Source: Chaetoceros tenuissimus
Taxonomy: Eukaryota; Bacillariophyta; Thalassiosirophyceae; Chaetocerotales; Chaetocerotaceae
Direction of reading: 5' to 3'
Assembly: GCA_021927905.1 (NCBI GenBank)
Contig: BLLK01000047.1
Coordinates: forward strand, 3,472,001-3,536,000
DNA length: 64,000 nt
A program made the translations under genes and the position numbers. The notes under the pieces were generated by a model. The model was given only the letters and a program-made list of their open reading frames with translations, was not told where the DNA came from and did no database searches. This document shows, one piece after another, positions 22,906 to 33,110 of this stretch (the first letter of the stretch is position 1; the number at the start of each line of letters is the position of its first letter).

Positions 22906-24618
22906 ATGCCAGGGACTTATTCATCAACTAGACGCTCGAAACTTTATGATGATCTGTATGATGACGTAGAAGAACCATATCCATACAATCGAAGGAAAGG
23001 ATACGGGTCTAGACGTTATTCCTCATCTTCTTCAAACAGTACACAAATTTATATGTTCATTGTATTCTTTATAGTGGTTCTATCTTTTGGATTGAGTCCG
23101 GAGTTAGTCATCAAACTGTCTAAGAAATCTATTGTTACAAAAAGTAAAGAAATTGAGAAGAAACAGGATACAGAGGAGAAAGAGGAGGCTAAACCTGAAG
23201 AACCAAAGGTATGGATGCCATGCGAAAGTAGTGACCTGATATTGGAAAGGCATGATTTCGAAAATCGCCACGGTGATATCTGCAGAATGAAGAATAATTC
23301 ATATAAGTGTCCTGTAGATTGTAGAGATACAGGAGGAAACGCTCCTTTTTGTGCAAACAAAGATGGTGGTCCATGTCGAGTAAAAGATCCCTCCGAGCCA
23401 AAAGAATTCCGATGTGATTTAGGTGGTATATGTATCTTATCTGTTCATACAGAGCAAGAAAGAAAAGCAGCGAAATATAAAGACAGCACTTGTGATAATA
23501 AATGTGGAAATGCAAGAAGTGGTCAGCTGACGGAATGGAAAATCAATGGAGGGACATGTAGAAATGATTTCGACTGTTCTTTAGCAGGTGTATGTACACA
23601 AGATGGAACATGCTTATGCGATGCTTGGGCTTCTGGTATAGACTGTTCTTTTCTCAATTTTCAAAAAGTAGACAAGTCTCGTCTGGGGTATCTCCATCCA
23701 CATATATCGAGCTGGGGAGGTTCCATTGTGAAATCCAAAAAGTTTAATTTATATCATATGTTCACGTCCGAGATTTTGTGTAAGGATGATCCATCTCGAA
23801 AAGAGCGATGCGGTCTGAATGCTTGGGAAACTCATTCACGGATAGCCGAAACTGTAGCTGAAAACATTGATGGGCCATACCAACGAATAAAGACAGTATT
23901 TCCAGCGGAACACCACAATCCATCAATACATATATCACCAAGAACAGGGGACTGGCACCTTTTTTCAATATCAGGATCGACCATAGAACGGACGATATCT
24001 ACAGACGAAGGGGATACTTGGAGCTCACCAATTACTATATCACCTCGACAGAATCCAGGACCATTACTACAAGAAGATGGATCGACTTTACTTTATTATC
24101 GAGCGGATGGACTTCCATTACCAGAGCCTACTTGTTCGGATGAAGGAATATCAATTCAATACTGTCCTTCCGAAACTGGGCCATGCGAACCACCGCAAGA
24201 TATTCCGCTTTTCTCTCATACAGGTGAAGATCCAAGTGTATTTCGGGATCATCGGGGTAACTTTCACATGTTATTTAATGCGCATCCATTCAAATGTCAA
24301 CCAAAACTTAACCAAGGAGCACATGCGTGGTCTCTCGATGGAATTCATTGGTCCACTCGTGTAGGTGCTTTTGATACAACTGTTCACTTCACTGACGGGT
24401 CAAATATGAAATGCGAACGTAGAGAAAGACCACAAATGGTACTTGATGATGACGGAAAACCATTGGCATTGATTTCAGCAGTCACTGGATGCCCACAATC
24501 TTTGGGAGACAAAAATGGCGATGGAAAGCATTATCGCGGTGCAGATGACTGCTTTACATTGATCCAAAAGATGGGATCAGTCGAGACTTCAATGTACAAC
24601 AATGATAATATAATATAG
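22906..24618 (+). CDS. Type II membrane protein with EGF-like Cys region and glycosidase-type beta-propeller
   Basis: The 570-residue product starts with a basic, Tyr/Ser-rich cytosolic tail, then one membrane segment at about 47-63 (QIYMFIVFFIVVLSFGL) and a Lys/Glu-rich linker. The lumenal part has Cys-rich, EGF-like segments, including FDCSLAGVCTQDGTCLC. The remainder (about 245-560) reads like the five-bladed propeller of GH43/sialidase-type enzymes: GYLHPHISSWGGSIVKS, HNPSIHISPRTGDWHLF, GEDPSVFRDHRGNFHML, a SLDGIHWS blade and RRERPQMVLDDDGKPLAL. Asp and Glu typical of such active sites (GEDPSV, ERPQ) are present. It probably acts on glycans in the Golgi or at the cell surface; activity and substrate are unproven. 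I chose MPGTYSSTRRSK as the start because the upstream open frame is not protein-like. Confidence 0.7.
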   Translation: MPGTYSSTRRSKLYDDLYDDVEEPYPYNRRKGYGSRRYSSSSSNSTQIYMFIVFFIVVLSFGLSPELVIKLSKKSIVTKSKEIEKKQDTEEKEEAKPEEPKVWMPCESSDLILERHDFENRHGDICRMKNNSYKCPVDCRDTGGNAPFCANKDGGPCRVKDPSEPKEFRCDLGGICILSVHTEQERKAAKYKDSTCDNKCGNARSGQLTEWKINGGTCRNDFDCSLAGVCTQDGTCLCDAWASGIDCSFLNFQKVDKSRLGYLHPHISSWGGSIVKSKKFNLYHMFTSEILCKDDPSRKERCGLNAWETHSRIAETVAENIDGPYQRIKTVFPAEHHNPSIHISPRTGDWHLFSISGSTIERTISTDEGDTWSSPITISPRQNPGPLLQEDGSTLLYYRADGLPLPEPTCSDEGISIQYCPSETGPCEPPQDIPLFSHTGEDPSVFRDHRGNFHMLFNAHPFKCQPKLNQGAHAWSLDGIHWSTRVGAFDTTVHFTDGSNMKCERRERPQMVLDDDGKPLALISAVTGCPQSLGDKNGDGKHYRGADDCFTLIQKMGSVETSMYNNDNII

Positions 24619-24726
24619 GTTAAATCAAGTGACAGAAAAGATGTCAACGAGATTTTGTATTGGAAGCAAAACCTGAAATTTGAGATTGAATATTAATGGA
24701 ACCTTACTCCTATTTCCCATACCTAC

Positions 24727-25341
24727 TTACAAAAGCTTTTCCCATTCTTTCCAAAAGTAACGGCGATGCAGTTGCTTCATGAAGCCTAAATCATCATATT
24801 CCAATTCACCACTGGAGTTGCAATCTGGATCAAATCCTATACTGACAAACTCAATGGCATAATACTTCAAGTCTGATTCCGTTAGCGTCAATATGGAAGT
24901 CAAAAACTCCTGTATCTTGCTCAGTTGTAGTTCATCTATTTTTCGATTTTCTTCTCGACTTCTTGACAACATGCCATCATCCATTTTCACACTTTCCTTG
25001 AAATCGAGAGACTTCAAGTCTTGTTGCTCATCAATGTCTGAAATATTGCCGCTATTAGTAGAAGCAGCATAGTCAACTTTCAACAATGAAGTAAGTTGCT
25101 TCTGCGTCTCCGCCACGTTGAGTAACTTAGAAGACGATTCATCGCCACTAGTACTACTATTGGAATCGTTATCATTTAGACCACCAATTATAAAGTCTCC
25201 ATCTTCATTTAATGTTGAAAATAGCATAGTACTGCATTGCCTCCTTGATGGTGGTGGCACTACGAGTGAGGTTCCCACGGATGAAAACAAGTCACTTGAG
25301 CAACACGCAAGTGAAGAGGATATTATTTTTAATAGAATCAT
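24727..25341 (-). CDS. Hypothetical protein with N-terminal leader
   Basis: I do not recognise this 204-residue protein. From the ATG at 25341 it begins with a short hydrophobic leader (MILLKIISSSLACC), which may direct it to the ER or plastid. The middle is Asp/Ser-rich and probably disordered. The C-terminal ~50 residues look folded and end in paired basic-aromatic motifs (QLHRRYFWKEWEKLL), preceded by LTESDLKYYAIEFVSIGFD. The frame continues 16 codons upstream without another ATG. It is convergent with the propeller gene, with about 108 bp between the ends. No function is proposed. Confidence 0.55.
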   Translation of the reverse strand: MILLKIISSSLACCSSDLFSSVGTSLVVPPPSRRQCSTMLFSTLNEDGDFIIGGLNDNDSNSSTSGDESSSKLLNVAETQKQLTSLLKVDYAASTNSGNISDIDEQQDLKSLDFKESVKMDDGMLSRSREENRKIDELQLSKIQEFLTSILTLTESDLKYYAIEFVSIGFDPDCNSSGELEYDDLGFMKQLHRRYFWKEWEKLL

Positions 25342-25650
25342 ATCTCTTGTTGTTGTACAATGTAGATTTCTAGTAGCGGACAAGGTCAACCACTAAGCAC
25401 TATATATTCATACAATTAATACTCGTCAGCCTTCGGCAAATTTTTGGTGCTGGTGGACTAGATCATCACATTATCTCTAGAAACGCTTTTTGTTTTTTAA
25501 GCGTGAAAGCTAGTACACCACAAACGAGCGATGGTCAGACGAAACAGATTCATTCACATTTTAATCCTTTCTCCCCTTTAAATTTTTCTTTGTTTCATCC
25601 AGTTTTTTGAATATAACCTTTCTTTCAGATAGATAGTATAATTAAAAAGT

Positions 25651-28600
25651 CTATGAACTCTTGTGGGTATTTTGCCATGAATGAGTAGCGGCCCCCTTCT
25701 TCTCTTTGACCCTAAGCCACTCGTTATCATAGTAAGATTCTACTTTTTCTTCCAAAGATGGCAGGTTATGGAGCTGGTCCAGAAATTGCTGAGAAGAATT
25801 CAAACCAACATACTTTTCGAGGCTTGAAAGCATAGACCGAAGCGCATTCAACAACTCATGGAAACAATTATACAGAGAAATTGCTGTACCGTCATTTTCC
25901 TCGAAGAATATCATTACTCTCCTCAAAATGTTTTTCCATTCGCGAAGTAGTTTCATGTCATTGGTTTTAATTGTTTTAATGCAATAAGTGAGATACCAGA
26001 CCAACTCCGTCTCTTCATTTCCATGATTATCTTTGATTTCATGACATGCAGAAACTAATGCATCACAATTTGAGAGCATTTTTGCAACTTTAGGAGAAGC
26101 AAGCATTCTCTCAAAATCCTCATGAAAGCAGTTGATGTCATCTTTGTTCTTTTCAAATGGCACTGGTAGGTAATGGCAGATACTATAATTATTCCCGAAA
26201 GAATCAGAAGAATTTTGAGATACTTCCGTCGTATGCTTATCTGGTGATTCGCCTCCAGTCGAGTATTGGATGTTGATGACAGCTCTCGTGTATTTCATTG
26301 CTTTGTTTACTGCCGATGTCCACACGCTATTTAAATGAGAAAATACCATTCTTCTATGCGCCTGAAACATCATCTGTAACTTCATAGGAGAGATAACCTC
26401 GTCATGAATTTTCCCAGCAACATGTAACGCGTCCAAGCTATACTCCATTGCCATTGTATTTTCAACTTCAACAACGGAGAACAACAAACTGCACCAGGAT
26501 TTGAAAACGCCATCCATGTTCGTTGTTTTTTCCCCATCCAAAATCAGAAGTGGTATGGGAGAAAATGAAGGCATCTTCAACTTTCCTACCAAAAGAGTTG
26601 CTAATTTTGCATTCAATCCTTGTGATCGATGATGCCGCACTGCTTCCCAAGCTGTCGTTGCATCCATCCCATAATACGACTGAAGAATACGTGTTCCTCC
26701 TGGATGAACAAACGAAGCTACATCATACACTTTGTCATTTATTGCCATGTAAAGGCCCTCTGATTCCACAGTCTCAATAACATTCTTGGTTGTCAGCTCT
26801 GAGATAGTGATAAAAGGAAGAGTCTTCGGCGGCTTATCATTAAATGCTTCATAGACAATCCTCTGGTCTGACTGGAGATATTTCGTAAGCCATTTTTGAG
26901 ATGTCTGCTGCATCTTTTCGTTCATGAACGCTTCCAGATTATCACCGTCATCGAAAAGAGAGAAGTCCATAAGTATATCGTCGATAACATCTAGAGTAGA
27001 GTGAATGAAGCTAGCAGATCCACATAGATAACAATATCCATTGTTACCACCAAATTTCTTAGGGTGAAGCATCCTATGAATTTTCTTTCGGAGCTGAATC
27101 TTTCGCATCATCAGATCAGTAATTCTTTCTTTAGGATGACTTTTCATTTCGAATTGACCATCACTAAAGACCGGCCAACTATTCTCACGAGTGACAGCTA
27201 CAATTACCTCAATGTCTAGAGAGCTACTTCTCAATTTTTCCTCAATTTCCTTCAAAATGTACTTTCCTTCCTTCAGATATGGAATAGACCAAATAAGCAA
27301 TATTGGAGCCTGTGAATGATCAGCAATGCGTTGTTCCAAGTAACCAAGGAATGGAGAGATACCCGAACCTAAGAGAGAAATATGAGATGCATAGTTTACG
27401 CTTGCCTTTTGATAGTGTCATTCCCATAAGGTACTTACCTGCAGCAATCATGATGATTGGCTGTGATGAAGAAGGGGCATGGAATGAAACATTGGTGTTT
27501 ATGGAAAACATGAGATCAGAATTTGTCATGTCTGTCAAATAGTTTGAAGTGACTCCCTTCATAGTTTTCTTTTCTCTTTTACCCATGAGATCATTTACAA
27601 CAAAACGAACAACAGAATTCCTCCTTATCATTTTTCTTTTCTTCAAGGCTTTGGATTTCCATTTGCTGAAATATTTTGAAGCAAGAGCTGTAGCTCTTTC
27701 TGAGCCCATTCTAGTTGTCATTGATTTGATGTCTTTTTGTACAGCATACTTTTCATAGCTCAGATTTGCAACGACAAGCTTAAGTACCATTTTCTTTTCA
27801 TTTTTTGCATTTGCGATAGAATATTGCCTTTGCTTGATTGGTCTCAGTATATCCAGCACATTACAGTTTGTTGCTGCTAAACTTGTTAGGATTGGATACA
27901 CCTTATCTTCAAAAATTTCCAGAGAAATTACTGGATCGTCGAAGATAGGAATATCTTTGACTCCCATTACCATAAGCATTCTAGCAACTGAATGTGCCAA
28001 AGGGGGATCTTCATTATTAGATTTCAGTAAGTTGTAATACATGGTAGGATCATCTTTCAGAAGCAGATCAGGGATATTTCCATCTCTCCCTACTCCAAGA
28101 GTGTCTAGACCTCGAATAAAACTAATATAACCAAGTAACTCAGGCACGTCAAAGAATGAATCAGGCTTAACATGGTAAGCAACATCAGGGCAGTATCTTG
28201 TGAAGTACATGAATGTTTCCTTAGGTAGAGGTGATAAAGATGCAAAGCGAAGAATGTCTCTCAACTTTGCTTGCAATGGTTTCTTGCCTCTTTTCATTCC
28301 TAGTTGAAGGAACTTCTTCAGATGCTTACGCCATTCTTCCGACAATGGAATCAATTCGTCTCCTGATGCATTCAAACGTTCAATGGTCCTTGACACTATC
28401 TCATCAGAGTTTGAGGGCCATACTGAAACAGTATCACCTGGTTTCCAATCAAAGGCGTCATGTGGAAGCTGATATAATAAAGTTTTTATGTTTCCTTCAC
28501 CTTCAGCTTTCTGTAGACTAGCCAATGGCAACTTGAGTGTGGAATTCTTTGCCACCAGTCTCTCCTCGCGAGATCTATCTAGCATATCCATAATTTTGTC

Positions 28601-30139
28601 CCACATGCGGTCAGCGAATCCGCCTTTGAATCCACCCAAAGTTTCTTCCCTTCCAGTTTTAAACGCGAGCTCAAGAAAGTTGTAGGTCTTTTGGAGATGC
28701 TTTCCTAAGAGTCCATTCCATGATGCATATGTATCTATAGCATGACTCCATGCAGTATGGAGCTCCTCATTGTCACTAGTAGCTACATAAACATGAATCG
28801 AGGTTGAGGCAATACTATTCAGAGCTCCAATCCATGTCTCAGGGAAAAAAGAACGAGCTCCCACAGCATCTTTGCCAAGAGTAGACGCGTAAAGACCTCT
28901 CGAGAAAAATACATCAAGACAGTGGAAAAATGGAGTGCCTAACCCCGATGGACTTGGCATGCCTTTGTTGAAGCTGACACCTACTGGAGCGACAGTCTTT
29001 GCCCAAACAAGAGGTTCAATTCCTGTGTCAGCATTTGGATCAGGAATGATTTTCATAAATGCCACTTGAATATTTTGAACACACTTTCCAATGTCATGTA
29101 GAACACGAAACATTGTTTCATCGTCACCACGCTGTACTGCATCTTGAGCAAGACACATAAGTGACAGTAACGGGGCAGCAGCTTTCGCCATCTCACAGAA
29201 AGCAAGATGAAATACAATCTCCGCCTTATTTCCCCACATTGATTGCAACATGTTTAAATTTCCAATTTGAAATTGTTCTTCCTGCGCATTAAATGTCTCC
29301 CCACTACTTAAACTGATATTGTCTTTGTATGAGAAATTATAAAGTTGCACGTCTTCACCAGACAAGTACGATCCCTTTCTTCCTAGGCGGGAGTTCACTG
29401 TATCCCATGGCTCCTTCAAAGATGGAGGCAATTCTTTTGGTTCATTTGGGCCGCAGTACCAATAAGCATGAGATGCGAGTCCAAGGATGAGGGCAGCCCT
29501 AAACAAATATCTATCTTCAAGATCCTCTTGTTTGGCCGAAAGTAAAGGCAATTCATTCTCAATATATGGTCTGAGTGTCAAATCAGATACCATGGTATTC
29601 AAATTGGCTCCAAGTTCATCCCATAAAATATGAGTATCAGGAAGTGAATGTTCGGGGTAGAGCATTGGTAAAAATCCATTCCGAAAAGAGAGAAATCCTC
29701 TATTTTCATTACCCTTCTGAATTGTTTCCTCTTCTACTTCTCGAATGTAACGAGCTAAAGGAACGTCCAAACATCTCACATTTTCATCATCAACACTTTC
29801 ATACAGATGCAATGTACGTTTCAAAGAGCTGTCTTTAGACGATGAATCTGAAACAAATGTGGACAGGGTTGTATCAAGATTGTGTAGATTAAAATGTTCT
29901 TTCTCTACTTTCAACAAATCTTCTGGCAGTAGCTTACTTTTCACGAGACTGCGAGTACTTGCAACTTTACTACGCAGTTTGGAAATCTTTTCCTCTTGTC
30001 TCTTCTTTTCATTCTTTAAAATCTGAATACTTGACATACTCATGGAAGAACTAAAAGTTCTCACACTGTCATCATCATCTGTTTGTTCATGACGAGAAAC
30101 ATTTACATAGGCACTAGCGTTGCTGGTTGACTCGCTCAT
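25651..30139 (-). CDS. IDO-like dioxygenase / P450-reductase-type FAD-NADPH / cytochrome b5 fusion
   Basis: Two exons (30139-27439 and 27368-25651) flank a 70-bp phase-1 intron and give 1,472 residues. After a coiled-coil N-terminus, residues about 120-530 resemble indoleamine 2,3-dioxygenase: LARYIREVE, SPSGLGTPFFHCLDV and HLQKTYNFLELAF, whose His (about 481) matches the proximal haem ligand, with a GGFKGGF loop after it. Residues about 535-1035 are a P450-reductase-type module: the FAD motif RQYS (771-774), GVTSNYL (about 862), the NADPH motif AAGSGISPFLGY completed only by splicing, and YCYLCGS near 1012. Residues about 1087-1165 are cytochrome b5 with the haem-binding HPGG (about 1122-1125) and a second His pair near 1146. 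About 300 helical residues follow. No FMN flavodoxin domain is present. The likely role is NADPH-driven tryptophan or indole oxygenation in the cytosol. Confidence 0.8.
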
Positions 30140-30698
30140 TTATGTCGGATTTCAGTGGAGGGCAAGGATGTGTATGGCTCGATTTTTGGAGAGTAGAGTA
30201 AGGTAAGGTGTAAAAGACGAAACGAAGGTAGTGGTATTGATTTTTGCCGTTTCAATTGATTGGGGTTCCTTCTACTTGTGTATGTGCAAACAAGGCAAAT
30301 GTTTCCTGTTTTTTTCCTTCCGGCAAAAATCTCGGCCCAATGTAGATACGTGGCAAAAGATAAGAAAAGAAGAGGAAAGAGAAGAGAGGGGAATGTCATG
30401 CATAGACTTCTCGTTGAATGTCGAATGACTACAATAGACTTCTCTTGGAAAGACTGACACACGAACTTCAAAAGACTTATTTTGGATCTCAACGGATAAA
30501 TGGGACACTTTCACTTTACTTATCCATTATTGGAAATTGGTATTTTTTTTTACAAACATGTAACCAATGAACTAAATGTTTCATTGCAACTCTATATTCC
30601 ATACTGAAAGCATTTTCACTAGAAAAGAGAACTTTCTTTATTTCGAACCATAGTTTTTGCTTCAAGTACACTCGTCGTAGATAGTTACCAAACATTTT
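30140..30698. other. Intergenic region upstream of the IDO fusion gene
   Basis: This 559-bp stretch holds the promoter and 5' UTR of the IDO fusion gene (minus) and the 3' end of the gene at 30699. It has a purine-rich run near 30355-30395 and T-rich tracts near 30305 and 30545. Several open frames of 60-118 codons overlap on both strands and none looks like protein. Confidence 0.4.
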
Positions 30699-31581
30699 TC
30701 AAGCTTCTTCTTCAAATTCGTCTTCATTTGAACTTGCTTTAACATAACGACGAGGTACAAGTGCAGACAACCCCCAGGTAACAATGAAAATTACTGGAAC
30801 TGCAACGCAAATCAATAGAGCAGCAAGAATACCAGCACCTTTAGGTCTTTCATTCCAATTGAGAGTGCCGTATAAAGCGTCGTCATCAGTGGCATCTGGT
30901 CTATCATTATGCAAAGAATTTCCAATTCCAAGCTTTGAGTGAATAATAGACCAAATCAAGAAAGGGATGAGAACGGACCAAACGAAAAAGATCTGCTTGA
31001 ATCTCAATGGATAGCGATGAATAGCAAATCCATCAAGGGCGAGAAGGATGAAAAGAATTCCATGCTAAAAGGTAAAATGGAAAAATATTTGTTATAAGAA
31101 AGAAAAGCATATAATAGTTTGCTGCTAGTTGTCACACGTAAAATGCATGATGTGGAATTATCTCCGCTCCACTTACCTCATAATAAGAACTGAATGGCTC
31201 TGTGGAGCCATCATAGACCAAAACCCAAAAGTTGATTGTGATAAACATCTGGATATTAATACTGGCAGCGAACAATCCCCAAGTAAGCTTCATCAACTTC
31301 AAAGGGGCAATAACTGTTACAGTACTTGACAGCAAGTAGGAGTATCCCAACATGAATCCCCACTTTGTCAGAAACATTGGCCACATTTCTTTGCTATCAT
31401 TGTAGTTCAAGATGGAAGTTACAAAGTTGAAAGTCGAAACTGCAAGCAACATGACCTTTGCACCAATAACTAAACCTGTTGGCGATGGACTGAAGGTTTC
31501 CAATAGGTCAATTTCTTTCCCGTTGGCATCCTCTTCACTAAATAGAGATAGCTTGAACTCTTTCTTGATGCGATCCAACAT
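30699..31581 (-). CDS. Rolling-stone-like multipass membrane protein (one intron)
   Basis: Exons 31581-31177 and 31064-30699 join in phase 0 across a 112-bp intron to give 256 residues. Six hydrophobic segments are visible: GLVIGAKVMLLAVSTFNFV, a KWGFMLGYSYLLSSTVTVI segment, LTWGLFAASINIQMFITIN, HGILFILLALDGFAI, a QIFFVWSVLIPFLIWSI segment, and ILAALLICVAVPVIFIV. The order, with a conserved HG..F.LLALD at the fifth-helix start and a final acidic tail, resembles the rolling stone-like family. Its biochemical role is unknown to me. The tail EDEFEEEA is strongly acidic. Another small multipass family cannot be excluded. Confidence 0.6.
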
Positions 31582-32416
31582 ATTGTTCTATGATTCTTTG
31601 CTCGATAGCACTGCTATTCTTAATCGGTAGAAGTAAGGCTCTTCAAAATTTATGTTGCTGAAACCTAATGGAGAAATAAATCCACACCAACACCTGCTTG
31701 AGAGAATTCAACGCATGTCGCATGAAACCTTCGATCCGAGAAAAAGAAAGCTTGTATGCATTTTTAGAGGAGGATAAAGGATATCTATTTGACGTAATAT
31801 CTTCCTGTTTCCCTATCATAACAAAACGTAGAATTAATAAAGTTTTGTTGAGAAATATTACAAGGGTTGAGAAATATTACAAGGAGTAGGGATAATTAGC
31901 TCGACGGACAAATTGCTTTTTATTTTTTTATGGAGTGAAATCCGAAATTTTCCCCGAACCTCAAAGTTCAAGCAGGTTCGCTTTCAAAGTCCCGCTGACT
32001 GCCTCGACAGACTCATAAAATTAGTACAAAAAAGGCTCTTTTGTCAACTTTCGACAAAAAGTACGTCAGTCATCAGAAACAAGCAAACAACGGAAAATGA
32101 CGTCACGGTGTAAAGAAAGAAGACACGGCGAAAGTCTTTTCTTCCTTCCTCATCGTTGCCACAAAAAGAAGCGAAGACGCAAAAGCATGATGCGATAGTA
32201 CAGTAGGAGTGTTTCATAGCTTGTAGTAAATATTGGTTCTTCACTACAATTAATAATACATTTTAAAAAATCCTGAGATAACGATAAATTCAAAATAGAT
32301 GTAGACGCTTGCAAGATGTAAACCATCAAAATGGAACAAAAGTATACAACGACTGTTTATGTCTCACAGAGTCTCACAATAAATTTTTACCATAAGCAGC
32401 CACAATAATAAAAGAC
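31582..32416. other. Long intergenic region with a CRE palindrome
   Basis: This 835-bp region lies between two divergent genes (31581 minus and 32417 plus). It contains the palindrome TGACGTCA at 32098-32105, a full cAMP-response-type element. It also holds a 19-bp direct tandem duplication (TTGAGAAATATTACAAGG, about 31848-31884). Open frames of 60-70 codons are present but none resembles a gene. Confidence 0.5.
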
Positions 32417-33034
32417 ATGCAAAATAAACAACAGAATAAAAGAGTGACTCTAATCAAGCAAGTCATTGGAAAACCGAAAACTGCAGGATATCCACTGCCT
32501 GAACACAAAATATATGGGATACCTTCGCAGAAAAACACAGTAGGGGCTGGCCAAGTTGTTTCGTCATGGGCGGAAGCAAATTCCAATTTCAAAAAGTCTC
32601 AGATAAAGGATTTTCCTTCCACGAATACAAAAGCTTTGCAACATGGTTGTTTAACAAGTAAGACACAAAGAGAATATGGGTTGACTAAGCCAGTCATGAA
32701 AAATCTGAGTAAGCCTCCAAGTAATGATTCTTCTAATCAAAACAGTATTATCTACAATCAAGATACCGTCTTTGGAATCAAGAATCCAGAGAACGACGTT
32801 CCTATCAAAGCGTTGTTGAAATGTCCAGATTTCGAGGAGAGTGACTATCCTGATTTATCCAACAGGTTGAGAAAAGGAAGGCTTCCGCCGTCAAAGAAAA
32901 CTAAAGCTTCCAAATTATTTGAGCAATCCATAAAACAAGGGAAAAGAGATCTATCGAAGCACCCAAAAGAAGCATTCAAAATGAAGAAATTTCTCAAAGT
33001 GGATTCAAAGGTGAAGAAAATGATGGCTTCATGA
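32417..33034 (+). CDS. Basic protein resembling CFAP77 (DUF4483), axonemal
   Basis: The 205-residue, Lys-rich product is intronless and has no signal peptide or membrane segment. Its core resembles the CFAP77/DUF4483 family of axonemal microtubule inner proteins: an early G-KP-T-Y-LP...YGIP motif, GAGQVVSSWAEA, a TSKTQREYGLTKPV helix and VFGIKNPENDVPIKALL. The C-terminus is a basic helix rich in Lys. If the match holds, it supports motile flagella in the life cycle, which only centric diatoms have (in male gametes). The family call is by motif memory and moderate; a short basic cytoskeletal or nuclear protein is the alternative. Confidence 0.5.
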   Translation: MQNKQQNKRVTLIKQVIGKPKTAGYPLPEHKIYGIPSQKNTVGAGQVVSSWAEANSNFKKSQIKDFPSTNTKALQHGCLTSKTQREYGLTKPVMKNLSKPPSNDSSNQNSIIYNQDTVFGIKNPENDVPIKALLKCPDFEESDYPDLSNRLRKGRLPPSKKTKASKLFEQSIKQGKRDLSKHPKEAFKMKKFLKVDSKVKKMMAS

Positions 33035-33110
33035 TACTTGTCATTTAGTCGAATAAAAATTGTTCAAAGGAAAATATGGTATGCAATAAAGTAAGTTTAC
33101 TTTCAAGTCT

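Noticed and set aside
30140-30492. 118-codon open frame upstream of the IDO fusion
   Set aside because: It precedes the IDO ATG in the same direction, is low-complexity and has no motif; it lies in the promoter or leader.
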